Source of the DNA: Priapulus caudatus
Lineage: Eukaryota; Priapulida; Priapulimorpha; Priapulimorphida; Priapulidae
Assembly: GCF_000485595.1 (NCBI RefSeq)
Contig: NW_014577665.1
Coordinates: 18,387 to 39,421 of the forward strand
Direction of reading: 5' to 3'
Length of the DNA: 21,035 nucleotides
Program-made: the position numbers and the translations under genes
The notes under the pieces: generated by a model
The model's input: only the letters and a program-made list of their open reading frames with translations
Databases searched by the model: none
Told to the model about the DNA's origin: nothing
Shown here: piece by piece, positions 1 to 12,200 of the stretch
Position numbering within the stretch: position 1 is the stretch's first letter
How the letters are laid out: each line of letters starts with the position of its first letter

Positions 1-803
1 CTTACAAGCTAGAGACATGCATATATACACAAGTGTACATAATAGACATCTCTATATTATGTACTCTTAATATATATAGTTGCGCACAGACATTGATGTG
101 ATTAAACCAAAAGATCGGCGCGTCTGGGAATAATAATTCATTCATCAGATTTTCATCTATAATTCAATTAAAGATTATGTATAGAACTCTCTAGCTACGA
201 CAACGCATTAGATATGTAACGGTATATAGTAACTATAAAGGAAAAGTTGGCGTATGTAAAACAGGATATTATTTCTCTATCATTTCTCTGGAATAAAGGA
301 TTATTATATACGGTACGCGCCCCCTCCCCCCGTTCCCGAACACTGCACCCTCACCCCACAAATATAGGCTGTAAAGTTACATGGGGTGCGTCACAAAGTG
401 TGAGGATACGGGTGGCATTGGCAAAATTCTGGCGAGTAACACTGTTTTAAAGTGTTCCGTCTCCTAATTATCCCAAAATATTAATTTTGGTTCCGTCCCG
501 TTTCGGAGTCAAGAACACGCAACCACATAACCTATTGGCGCCACCTACTCATTACGGATATCGCTACCGACCACCGACTCAAAAAAGTGCTCAATGTTTT
601 GAAAATTTGGCGGCGGAGATGTGTAAGTTGTAAATATGAAACATCTTATGATTTAATAGCAACTTTGTTGAGATGCATGATTAAACGAAATGGTGCAATT
701 GTTCTACGGGACGGTATTGAATATCAGTATCATCAGTGCTCAATTTTAAGGTTTTTTTTGGGTTGTCCGGAGGACAACCAAGACTGAGACTGAGAGGTCT
801 ACT

Positions 804-894
804 GCTAGCTCTAGTACTATAGCCCGTGTACAGTTGCCGCAGGCCTGAGCCAGGCCTGCGGCAACTGTACGCGGGCTATAGTACTAGAGCTAGC
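804..894. mobile_element. 91-bp foldback (palindromic) element with 5-bp target-site duplication
   Basis: The left arm 804-847 and right arm 851-894 are 44 bases each and complementary except for one position (T827 opposite G871), with a three-base loop AGC. In RNA that mismatch is a G-U wobble, so the transcript could fold along its whole length. Direct copies of CTACT flank both sides (799-803 and 895-899), which looks like a 5-bp target-site duplication. There is no internal coding capacity. It is probably a tiny foldback or MITE-type element; a precursor of small RNA is an alternative. Confidence 0.75.
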
Positions 895-1147
895 CTACTG
901 CATGCGCTCTGCTCACGTGATGCTCAGTGCTGTAAAGCAGAAGGCCTAATCATGTACATTTTGTACGTTTTCAGGTAATGAGTGAAACAATGCGAATGGC
1001 CATGTCGCAGACATTGTCTGCTGTCACTGCAAAATGCTGTCAGAATAAAATATTGGTAATGTGGATCAATGACGTATAAATACTATAATAATAGTAATTA
1101 AAAGTTTCATTAAATTTATTTCATAACATTTACATTAACACTGTGTC

Positions 1148-1190
1148 AAGTGTTAGCGATAAGACAAGACAAAGTGTTAGCGATAAGACA
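1148..1190. repeat. Two-copy tandem repeat, 24-bp period
   Basis: The core AAGTGTTAGCGATAAGAC occurs at 1148-1165 and again at 1172-1189, separated by a short AAGACA spacer. No function is apparent. Confidence 0.7.
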
Positions 1191-3615
1191 ACCACGGAAG
1201 CAATTTGTAGTTGCCCGAGAGAAAATCCAGTCGTCACGGACGACCGGACGACTGTTGAAATTGAGCACTGCAGTATGTCTTTCATTCGTTTGCTATACTG
1301 TAGACTGTAGTACTATAGACCTGTGCAAGCATCTTCTAATTTCGTTCTAGGCCTCGGTTAACCCGACCAGGCTGTGTGACTAATGTCAATATACAATGTC
1401 GGTATTCTAACTCTAGCAATACCGTTTCTTGGAGCTAGGCCTCGGTTATACTTAGAAATAGGTTAGGTTTAGGTTAGCCGTTAGGGTTGAAGGATAAAGT
1501 GCTAATGATAATTTGTTGCTGGGATCCTAAAATGTAATTAAGCCCAACACAACACACAACAGCTGCTATATAGTTCTGCAAATGTACTATCTCTAGTCAC
1601 CTGTCTGGTCGGTGCATTCAGCGATTTGTCCCTCTAGGCTCTACAGTACAGACCTTCGACCCAGGCCATAATGCTGGAAAACAACAGGGAATCTTAGCAG
1701 CATGGCAGCCTAAGCAGTAGCCCATAATACATTAAAAAATTGGTAGCCGCTGCTGCTCAATCCTAGGTTGGGAACCAGACCCTCATTTTCGCAAATGTGC
1801 TAAACTAAGCCGGGGTGCCAAACTAGGATTGGGCCGCTCGCTGCTAGTGCCAGCGAGATAAATGTGCCGACTTAATCCTGCTACTTTCAATTAAAATTCA
1901 ACTCAGTTTATTTGACACATATTGGTCCATTTATCAAACATGAACGATCCTTAACCACAAGCCACACCAGTCGCTGCACTAGGGAGATTCAATGCCGTTT
2001 TCCAGCATTGTGGCCGTAGCAGGAGCGAGGGGCTATATACACAGGTAGACCTACCAATATACTTGTTTATATTTGTAGTTGTACCACCTACCCAAGGAAC
2101 TTTTAGGAAGTTTTTCACAATTCTCGAACCACTATATAGACAGGGCACATACAGAATATAATAAATATCTTATTTTCTGTACTGTTGAGTACTTCTGAAA
2201 ATAAGTTATTCAAATTTACATTTGGCTGTCATCAACTTGCAACTGATCACGCAGTAGCTCTACCAATTAATAATATAGCCGTTTGCTGCATCACATGTGG
2301 AACCACAGCCTGTAGTCGAATGAAAAACTGCCAATATGAGAGCAGTTAGTGGTGTTAAATAGCATTTTTTATTTAAAATATATTAATAGTGTGAAATATG
2401 CTAGATGCAGTGGAGTATATAATATAATTTAATTCACGAATTAACCCACAGGTGTAGACCGTATACATTGGCTGAACTGTTGAAACAGTAAGTGTTGCCC
2501 GTAAAAATGTGCGTACACATTAAGTTTCATTTGTACTAGTGTATATTTTTTATTTTTTTAATGTCCTAGAATGTATATAATCAGGATATACAAAAGGTAG
2601 TAATTTTTATGATACTACTTTTATGAGATGACAATAGCAACAATAACAATATATCTTTAGTTTGAGTTCAAATATCTTTAAATTGAATACTGCATGGATG
2701 GACATATAATATGTTAATTAACAGCTAAATAATCTATAACAATAACAACAAGTCTATATACATTGTTATGTCCATGCAGTTTTTTGTTTAGTTCTTGCTC
2801 ATTTAAATTTGATAGCAATCAGTTAAAGAGCAAATATAAAAACAAGAAATAACTGATTAATCTCATTGTTATACTCACATAAAAGACACTAATTGAGATT
2901 TAATTTGATAATTCAAATGTGAATTTCTAGTGTAATATCGGACACTAGAGGCAGATTAGAAACGTTTTCATGTCATTTATCATGAGTAAATGGCCCTTTT
3001 CTAGCCCGAACGCCAATCCACCGTTCTATGTATACATGTGCAAAGCCCCCTAGAAAGGCAGGACTAAGCTCATGTATCACCTATTAAGTTTTTGAGCCAG
3101 AACGAGATTTAATCATACATTGTTGCACTGTGTTTTCCCATAAATAGACTTCTGTGAAACATGTAATTCATCACCCCTATGCATCAAATTGGCAGCAAAT
3201 GTCAAGATTTTTACTCTAAACATTTAATTATTTGCTACATTGCCATTTTTTAATTAGACTTACTTACAGGAACCCATCAATAAAAGACATGACTGCAGTC
3301 CAATAGAGCATGTCACTCGTAATATAACAATGTAAAATTGAAATGTGTGTACCACTAATATCTGCCTTGTAGTTGTAGTCATAATTTGTGAGAACATGAA
3401 ATTCTTTCTTCTCTCCAAGATCACGTCACCTGTATCAATGCTAGCCATATCTATAATTTCTGCGTTGAATTCTTGAAAGAGCAGAGACTTTTTTTTTAAA
3501 ACAGTGCAATTTTCATTAATTGTGAAAAAAACAATTCAGTTTTGTCTTTCAGTTATTTCATACGTGACAATGCTTAGTTTCCAGGCGCACGTATGTTCGC
3601 TGAGAAACTGACACG

Positions 3616-3771
3616 ATGGACAAAGCCGAGGAAGAGTTGATAAATTTACGCAGGCGGCTGGACAAGTTGGGTTACCGGCAGCCGCTCTCGACCGAGTCAA
3701 GTCTGCTCGTCGGAAGACTTTTTAATGATCTCGTGCTGACGACGGAAAGCCTGAGAGCTGCAAAGCTCGAG
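3616..3771 (+). CDS. CEP135: CEP135 exon 1 (coding start), residues 1-52
   Basis: This exon starts at the only ATG that gives the conserved N-terminus. The segment RRRLDKLGYRQPLSTES and LFNDLVLTTESLR match human CEP135 residues about 12-48 closely. The 5' splice site is GAG|GTATGA, phase 0. The start is within two residues of the human start, which supports the choice. Confidence 0.95.
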
Positions 3772-5301
3772 GTATGAAATCAACATGATTACTCATATTA
3801 TTGATGAACAAATTCAACAGCTGAAATCCCCCTGTGACTGGAGTCATTCTACATGCTAAAGCCCGTCAATAATTCTTTATCACCAGTGGGACTCGAGTAA
3901 AGTTATTGCAGTAACTGCCCCGGGACACTTGTGAAACTACAGCGCACACCAATAGAGTTGCTGGGATATTCGTGTATCTACAGGGGGCTGTATATGATAC
4001 CATAACCTCTGTGCCATGTGTATTGTTCTATATTCATGCATTGTTACTTATGACTTCGTTACGATGCCATTATAGCGATGAAATTAATTACCTGCGTAAA
4101 TTGTTGTTGCTTTGTTCAAGGCTACCAAAAACTCGACGAAAACTCTGGGGTCATCATTAAATCCATACGTAGAACCTTACGCAACAGAAAATGCAAGACT
4201 AATAAAAGAAAATAACGAGCTTCAGGCCAAACTTGCAAATGTGCAAGAAGCTGCAGATGCTAAGTCAAAAGGTAAAAATATCTCAGACGTAAACTGGTCG
4301 CGCAGTTATACTTTAGCCACATCTTGAGTATCAGAAAATCATATAGAGTCCACATAGCAACTATATAGAGTCTACATAGCTACTATGTAGTATACTATAG
4401 TGTATTTGATCTAATATGTCTTCAGCTTCATACTGTATAGTTGTGTATCAGCACAAGTGAGTCATTGGTATATTACAGACTATCGACACTAGAGTCTCTA
4501 TTGACACGTATCTTCGTGATCTATGATCTGATATTCGTTGTTGTTCAGGTTTGAAGTCATCCGTTGTTAAGCTGCAGCATGAAAACGCTGACGTGAGATT
4601 TCTCAACAGTCAGTACTTGCACAAGATATGCGAACTGGAGAAGGATTCCACTGTCAAGTCCGACAGACTCTATGCGTTACAGGAGAAAAATTTCCAGGCT
4701 GTGATACAGACTCCCAGTAAGTAGCTTTGTTATGGTTCACGGACGAAAGTATTGATAGCATTAAAATGGTATTTCTATTCGTATTGGCATGCGATGTGAT
4801 TAAGCTAGGAAAATGCTTTACTAGAGTATTGACTGTTACTTCTCTAGCAGAGTAGTAGTTGAATTGAATGGAATTCAATTGAGTATCTTGCATATGCATG
4901 TCTTTTGATAGACCTACCCAAATAGCCAACAAGGTGGTGTTTCCTGTGGTAATGAAATGAACTAATGATACTAATATCAATGGATGTCTGCTTGTTGTCA
5001 CAGTAAAAAAAATATTGTTGAAAGTTTCACAGAGCGTGATAATACTGTTTCATTGTGAATGTGTTATTCATCGTCTCTAAAATTTCACCCCTGTTTCACT
5101 ATGATAGTGCAGAGATGCATGTTAGCGGTTGTAAATTTGCCATTTATCTTAATTAACCACCTCATGTAATGAACATGCAATTCTTATTGCAAATATTAAA
5201 ATGTGTGTGTGTGCGCGTGCATGTGCATGTGTGTGTGTGTGTGTATGAGAGAGAGATAAATAGATCTAGATATATAGATTATATAGATAGAGAAAGCAAG
5301 A

Positions 5302-5338
<37 letters not shown>

Positions 5339-8300
5339 TGTGTGTGTGTGTGTGTGCATGCGTGTGTGCGTGCGTGCGTGCATGTGTGTGTGTTTGTGTG
5401 AGCTTATAGAGTGTAAGCTGTAAATTTGTAGATTTTTACGTAAAAGAGCAACTAACGTGTGTACATAAACAAAACTAGGAGAATGAACGTTTTATTGGGC
5501 GAGTTAACATGCCTTCATAATTGAATAAAATGAACGTGCTAAATTTTAGCAGGTCACAAACAGCAGTATCTACCGTTTCGGCGGCAGCGCATGGAAATAG
5601 ACTTTCCGTTGCCACCACCCGATAATGTACTCAAACGGATGCAAATGGACGATCCTTACATCGCTGATTTGCTCAAGGTAACTGAAACTTGATAGTTCAC
5701 ATAAAAAATTTAGCTTCCAATCGTAAAGGTGGCTATTGCATGTGTCAATTGATCCGTCAGTCTGTACGTTTGATGCTGCATATAGGAGAACCTATCTGAA
5801 GTTTATTTAACCTCACTGCCCACTAGGTGGCAATACTGATGAGGATTAGCAGGTGGTATGCTATAATTATGTATGTACTTATTGCCCACGGCTATATAGC
5901 ACAGCGCAAGAAGTATGTTGCTATATTTAAAAAAACTACTCTAACATGCAGCATTATTTACAGTTTAATTCAGATTTATATTAAATTAATGTTCTTACTT
6001 TTCAATTTTTTAATGAGAAGCAATTAAAATGTGATTTTTCAAAATTGATGATGTTTGTTATGGATGATGGCATTGCTTATGTGCCTCTCACAGAGATGGC
6101 ATAATGAATATAAATTTCAAATGCCTCTTCTGTAATCCTTCATCATTTTAATAATTAAATATTGCAAGTGCCTAATGTGAAAATAAGTACCAAAATTACG
6201 CCTTACGTCATTGAGAGACCACACAAGCTGTCGGACCAGCCGTTAATATCAACAGAAAGCTATCAGCAAATTTTCAAAACAAGTTCTTCTTTTTTCCCAA
6301 TTGATATCGAACCTCAAAAATCGATGGAAAAACTGTAAAATATTACCTATTTGCACAGCAGGGCATTTCATATTAAGGTTGCTTTATGGGTGTAGATGTG
6401 TGTCCCTGTGCATATATGTACTCAGAAAAATTTCCATTTTGAAAAGAATCTTCTTCATCCTTGCAAAGTATCACTAAGTCGTATGTCAGCCGATAGTTTG
6501 TATCGGTTCGGCTGATATCATTGCATGAATCTGTTTCTGAGCTTAGCATGTTATCAATTTATATGATATCATCAGGAGTAAGATAATATAGATCTATATT
6601 ATCTTACTCCTGATATCATGTCAATGGAGTGTAAAATCCATACTAAAATTATCGGTTAATGGCATGATATCAGTTTATGCGATATCATGTCAATGGAGTG
6701 TAAAATCCAAACTAAAATCATCGGTTAATCATCGAGTGACTGCATTATTACGACATTATTAAAGGTTTGCGGCACTTTTGCAATGTAAGCTGACATCTTG
6801 TTCCCATCAGCGCTAACACGTGACTGTAGACAGTCACTGGTTCACCTAGTGAAAATTTAATTCTGCTAAAATCCCGAGTCTACTCCATTACTAGCCGAGA
6901 AACAACACTGCTGTTGCGCATGGGAGCTGTAACAACAGTGAATAGCCTCGCAAGCTTATGTACCTCAGCAATCCACTGGTAGTGGCCTTTACTGTATTGC
7001 TGGTTTGTCTGAGATTGTGGCAGCTATGGCTTCAACAGCTTTCTCGTATGGAAATATTTACTAGATTTATTAATGCGACCAGGTCGCTGACACACGCATA
7101 GAAGAGCTTCAGACAGATGTGGAGAAGGACAAGGAGGATAAAGCTAACCTAGAAAAACTTGTTGATGTCTTAAAAAAGCAGGTACGTTTGACTGATTACG
7201 CTTGATGTTGGAATTTAGAGGTAAAGCTGTAATGTTGTTACGTGAATGCAAATATGTACCTGGTCCTCTGTTGTGAGATATCAAGTTTGAGTTCTCACTG
7301 TATAATCGAAACATTGACCCACCTTTCCTTGCAATGCTGGGTGAGGGAGTGTATTCTGGTAATTATTTAAGAATGGTCCCAACAATTTTTTCATATATTG
7401 AATATCATTTATTTCTCTTGCATGGCACTTTCAAGTACACTACCTCAATATACACGAATTATTGCCTGGGTTGGTACATTTTAATCATATACCTGGCAGT
7501 GCTGTCCAAGTTCTAGCAATTGGAAGGTTAACGGTTACTTAGGTAACTATGTTGCAAAGATTGGTAGGAATTTGATTAGTTATTAAGTTGCAAAGCAGGA
7601 GCTTAGGCAATGAGTTTTTGGGCTGACCAGAAAGCTTCATTTGTGTATGTGTGTGTGTGGGTGTGGGGTGCGTGCACCTGTGCGTGTGCATGTGAGTGTG
7701 TGCGTGTGTGCGCGCATATGCGTGTGTAATTTATCGTGGCTTGTTGCATGCACTGATTAAATACCAATTATGAAAGTAGAATCGAAATACATCATCAGTA
7801 ACATTAGGGCTACAGTGGATTAAGCTGCCGATATATACTGCATCTGAGCTAACACCTGTACAGTTTGTATGTAAACTATGCCAAGCTTTTGATGACGTGC
7901 TTGCTTGTTGTTTTCTAGTAATGAGCACTCTAGTGTAAAAAATAGTAATTAGACGTAATACGCGAACGGCGTGCATGCAACGTGGGCCGATAAACCAGAC
8001 TGGCAGAAAAAGGGAGCGTTGGCAGGCTGTTCAGCGTAGAACACGAGCCTTTTTTATGCGTGGCCAACTGTGTTTGCCAAATTACACCTTGAAGCAGCTG
8101 CGATGCATGCCTGATACAGCCTGCAGCTGTAGTATGTTAATTAGTGAAATTGCATTCGCGCGCGCCGCAGCACGGGCTGCCTCCTCATCTGCAGGTGGTC
8201 AGCTCGAGCACGGACCTTCGTGCACTTACTATTGATTGATTCAATTATAAATTAGTCATTAACATTAATAATTTAGTCCATTGTGTGCAAATGCGGTGGT

Positions 8301-8877
8301 TTACTCGGCTGCCATTAGCTCCGGAGCTGGCATCGCGAGGCAGTGTGTGCTGCCGCTGTTGGTGCCAAGTGGCCCGCTAACCTGGTGCATAGGGGAGCTG
8401 TTAACCTGTCTGTGCACCTGTTAGAGACAGCCCCGTGAGCTTTGACGCCGAGTGTGTGCATCGTCGTTATGTGTGCTGTGATTGAAACCGATTAGAGAGA
8501 GAGAGAAAATAGCCCCGTAATGTATATCTTGCAAGATGTTCGGTTTCTCGTGACTTTAGTCGGTGACCGTGGATTGAATTCAGCGTATTGTTTAAGGATG
8601 GCATACTGATCGGGATCCACTCATACACGTACGAACTTATAATTACTAATATTACAAAATAATACTATTATTAGCATTTTTATAGCTGTAGTCAAATTGG
8701 CATCTTATGAGATCTTGTAGTAGGGATAGTAATATTAAACGGAAATATGTCTTTTTTATTAGTATGGAGCATGTATCAAATGCCCCGGCTCTCATTTTCG
8801 CAAGTTACACATTAAAGTAGCTAATTCATAATCATATAAGTGTTAGTTTGTGTTAGAGGAAGTCTCTATATGTACTT

Positions 8878-8909
<32 letters not shown>

Positions 8910-9201
8910 CTACTCTATATATTTTATTTTTTACTTTATTCGGGCGTGATACAAGAAAGATCGCAGGTAATTTCTCATCAACTTGTTTAAAGCAGTAATA
9001 TCGAGTCTTTAAATATAGATATTCAGCAGGTGCTGACAGGTGGTCACGGCCGTGGGGTATGTTCGTACAGCAGGAGATGATTTAGGGACCAGGGGATTGA
9101 AGTGATGTAGCTGTCGCTCTTGATGTTATATAGGCTTACACATGGGTAGTAGTTGTCTTCTGTACCCCCTGATGTACTTGTGTATATATATATATATATA
9201 T

Positions 9202-9243
<42 letters not shown>

Positions 9244-12200
9244 TATATATATGTATTGCTGTACCTGTTGTACTTTATTTTATTATATGTGTGCGTGTGC
9301 GTGTGCGTGTGCGTGCATGCGTGCGTGCGTGCAAGCTTTTTAATGTTGATGTTGTGGTTGCTTAGCATTACTAGATAAATGTACACATTATGTAAGTTCT
9401 TATTCCTAATGGGATGCTCTGATTCCCACCCTATTCTTTGCGTTTATTTGTTATGTATATTCCAAATCGTTTCCAAATAGTGGTAGTCCATGAACAGTCC
9501 TTGTTCTACCAGTTCCCGAACCTTTATCAAATTCTTCCCTTGTGTTGAGTGCATGTGTAGGCATGATGTTTGAAATCACCCCATGCTTGAGTGCATATAA
9601 CTACCGGCAATTGTCGATGTGGATAATAATCATTGTTGTTGTATATTAGTTTCTTCTGTAAAACAATGATAATGAATGGTTCAGGTTGAGAAGAGAGACC
9701 GCGAGGTTGATCGATTGAATCAGCTTCTAAAAGGTGGACAGCCGTTTGATGTTGTGAGTGCGGAGGCCAAATCCCAAGGCAATGAGAAGCTCGTGCAGCA
9801 TCTGAACCTGCAGGTGATGTTTTGTGCGCGTCGACAGCTAACTAACGCCGAGTCTCGTACCATCTGCGTGGTTTGCAATATTCACACTGCTTGTTGTTCT
9901 AATATCACCGTTAGTAATGCACGAAGGGTCGTTGTCGTAACAGGTACTACAGATATGTACCCGAGGTAGTTTTAGGTTGTTTAGTATTATGTTTATATTT
10001 TTATATGAGGTATGTTTAGGGTTAGGGTTAGGGTTAGAGTTAGGATTAGGGTTAGGGTTAGGCTTAGTGTTAGGGTTAGGGTACACTTCTGTAGTACAAG
10101 TCTGGTACACTTTGTGTATACATATATGTACCTCGGGTACATATCTGTAGTACCTGTTACGACAACGACCCCTTGAGCGTTAGTAATGATGGATCCACCA
10201 CCATCATCCTATGTTACATTGTTCCCTCCTGGATTTATTTCACGGTTTCAAGTCCCTTGTGTGGTTCACGAGCATGTTAGCAAAACGCATCACACCCCGG
10301 GTACCCATCTACATCTGGAGAAGGAGGAGGGTTAGGCCTAAAAAAATAAATGATGTGTTTCCGAGAACGGTCTTGAAAAAATTAGGTAGGGTAGGTAGGT
10401 AGGGATTTTTTTTTTAAATAAAAAAATCCGAAAATGTCAAGCGTTCAGAGGTGAGGTGAGTACCATATTCTAGGAGTTTATGATTTATTTTTTAATTGAT
10501 AATTTATTTTTGAGAATTGATAATTGATTGATTTATTTTTATTTTTTATTTTTTTGATAAATTTTTATTTTTTTTTGAAAATGGAGAAAAAAAATGGTCG
10601 GCTCCTATTTGCTAGATAGGGTCGGGTTCTCGGAAACACATCATTTATTTATTTTTTTAGGGCTTACCCTTTCTGTCCGTATATCTCGTCTACCGCATTG
10701 ATGTCATGATGCAGATGTCGGACACTCAGCTGAGTCCTCGTGTGTCAACTGTTAGCATTACTTTAATGATCACTTGAAGGTCATTAAATCTTTTTAGATT
10801 TTTCAAGTTCTTTTTAGATCTTTTAAGATCATTAAAGATTACTTTTAAGATCAACAACAGAATCCTTCCCTTGCAAAACTCGATGTTGGGAACGATTCTG
10901 TGGTTACATTGCAGCTTGACTTCCTACAAAAGGAGAACCAGGAGCTGCAACAAGCTCTCAAGGAGTCCAAAAACCAGCTCAAAGAGCCTGCGGGCCATCT
11001 CGATGATAATCGAAAGGTGAGTACTGGTGGCGTGGTACACAGGTCAGTCCTTCCCGAGTACATACAGCCACTGCTTGTTAAGTGAAAGGCTGTGTTGCAG
11101 AAACCTAATTAGCTTGTTATATATCAATAATTGGCACACCGGGTTCACCGCTGCCTCTCATGCGCAGTGCATAGTGAGGCTCATAGGGTCTATGTTCCCC
11201 AGGGTACTGCCGGAACGTACCCTGGGTACGGTCCGGTATACCGGAATGTACCCTGGTCACTATTTGATATGGTTAGGGTTAGGATTAGGGTTAGGGTTAG
11301 GGTTAGGGAGTAGGCATAGGCGACTCCTTAGACTCGTTAGTGGAGTAGGCGAGGTACGGTCCGGCATATTAGATAGTACCAGGGTACGTTTCGGTATACC
11401 GGACCGGACCGTACCCAGGGTACGTTTCGGCAGTACCCCGGGGGACATAGATCCTCTCAGCCATAGTGAGGCATATACTGCGTTACCCCTCGACTCACTC
11501 GCGTCGCGTCATATCGCGTGTGGAAGTCGCTGAGCTCGGTTTGTACGGGTGCTGGAAATCTTTGAAGGTCTCTGAATTTTAAAATAACACGTTGTCCATG
11601 TCTGGGAAAAAACCCATAGAAGTTTTGTAAAGTCCTGGAAAATGACCATTATTATTTGGTCCTGCAAAGTCATGGGAAATGAGCACGTGTATATTCCCCG
11701 TTTCACCGATGTTGTGGAGATATATGTTCTGGAGATGTTTCTTCTTTGAGAGGCAATAAAGGAGGGTTAAAGCAAGAGTTTGTTCACTGATGATTGATGG
11801 GAAGATGTGAGATATAATTGAATTTAGTGTTGAGCTTGGGGGTATTGGATTTGTCATGCTATTAAACCTGATGAGGTTGTGCTGCAATACCATTTAAGTT
11901 ACAGGTGCAGAGATGCCAACCACTACGATTTATTCGTATTTTATACGAATTTCTTTTGCACCACTACGACCAGTTTGTATCAAACTACGAATTTCACTGT
12001 GATCTAAAAAAAAAATTTTGACCCTCAGAATGCAGGAAATTGCATCTCAGAATCAAACAATTTTCCGCGGGGCATGCGTGACCCTCGAACTACTAATTTG
12101 ATGGCCAGAAACTACAGATTGCTTCAAATATGTGTTGGCATCTCTGCAGGTGCATAATTTCGTGTTGTTTTCTGCGAATGACCCGTGGGAGTTTGGTGTG

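Larger units (their letters stand above)
1..3615. other. Upstream non-coding DNA before CEP135; no supported gene
   Basis: No open reading frame here exceeds about 70 codons and none shows recognisable motifs. Besides the foldback element at 804-894 I see a 19-bp inverted repeat at 761-779, a two-copy 24-bp-period direct repeat at 1148-1190, and a 14-bp direct repeat at 1347-1360 and 1435-1448. An imperfect inverted repeat lies around 2688-2780. The CEP135 promoter must lie here, but there is no TATA box at a telling distance from the ATG. A good 3' splice-site-like sequence (pyrimidine tract ending in AG at 3551-3552) precedes the ATG by 63 bases, so a non-coding first exon farther upstream is possible but unproven. 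Confidence 0.6.
5678..7082 (+). other. CEP135 intron 4
   Basis: A phase 0 intron of 1405 bases. It is AT-rich and unremarkable to about 6480, then carries the repeat and palindrome cluster at 6544-6729. No coding sequence was seen. Confidence 0.88.
7182..9684 (+). other. CEP135 intron 5, the longest intron
   Basis: A phase 0 intron of 2503 bases. It holds TG-rich repeats (7641-7727), a short (GA)n run near 8494 and AT repeats (8878-8909, 9182-9253). The 86-codon open frame at 7975-8235 has no recognised motif. No real gene was seen in it. Confidence 0.88.
9814..10914 (+). other. CEP135 intron 6
   Basis: A phase 0 intron of 1101 bases, mostly occupied by MITE A and the inverted-repeat element. 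Just before exon 7, an 8-base inverted repeat (ACAGAATC/GATTCTGT, 10857-10903) could form a hairpin close to the 3' splice site. Confidence 0.9.

Noticed and set aside
5169-5423. 84-codon open frame
   Set aside because: Low-complexity translation of TG and GA repeats.
7975-8235. 86-codon open frame with Arg/Ala-rich end
   Set aside because: No recognised motif, no flanking splice sites that match the CEP135 phases, and human homology is continuous without it.
10015-10081. True telomere or chromosome end
   Set aside because: The TTAGGG tract is short, has variant units, and is enclosed by transposon inverted repeats inside an intron.
11027-11533. 168-codon open frame in intron 7
   Set aside because: It translates the inverted repeats and TTAGGG tract of MITE B (Leu-Gly repeats).
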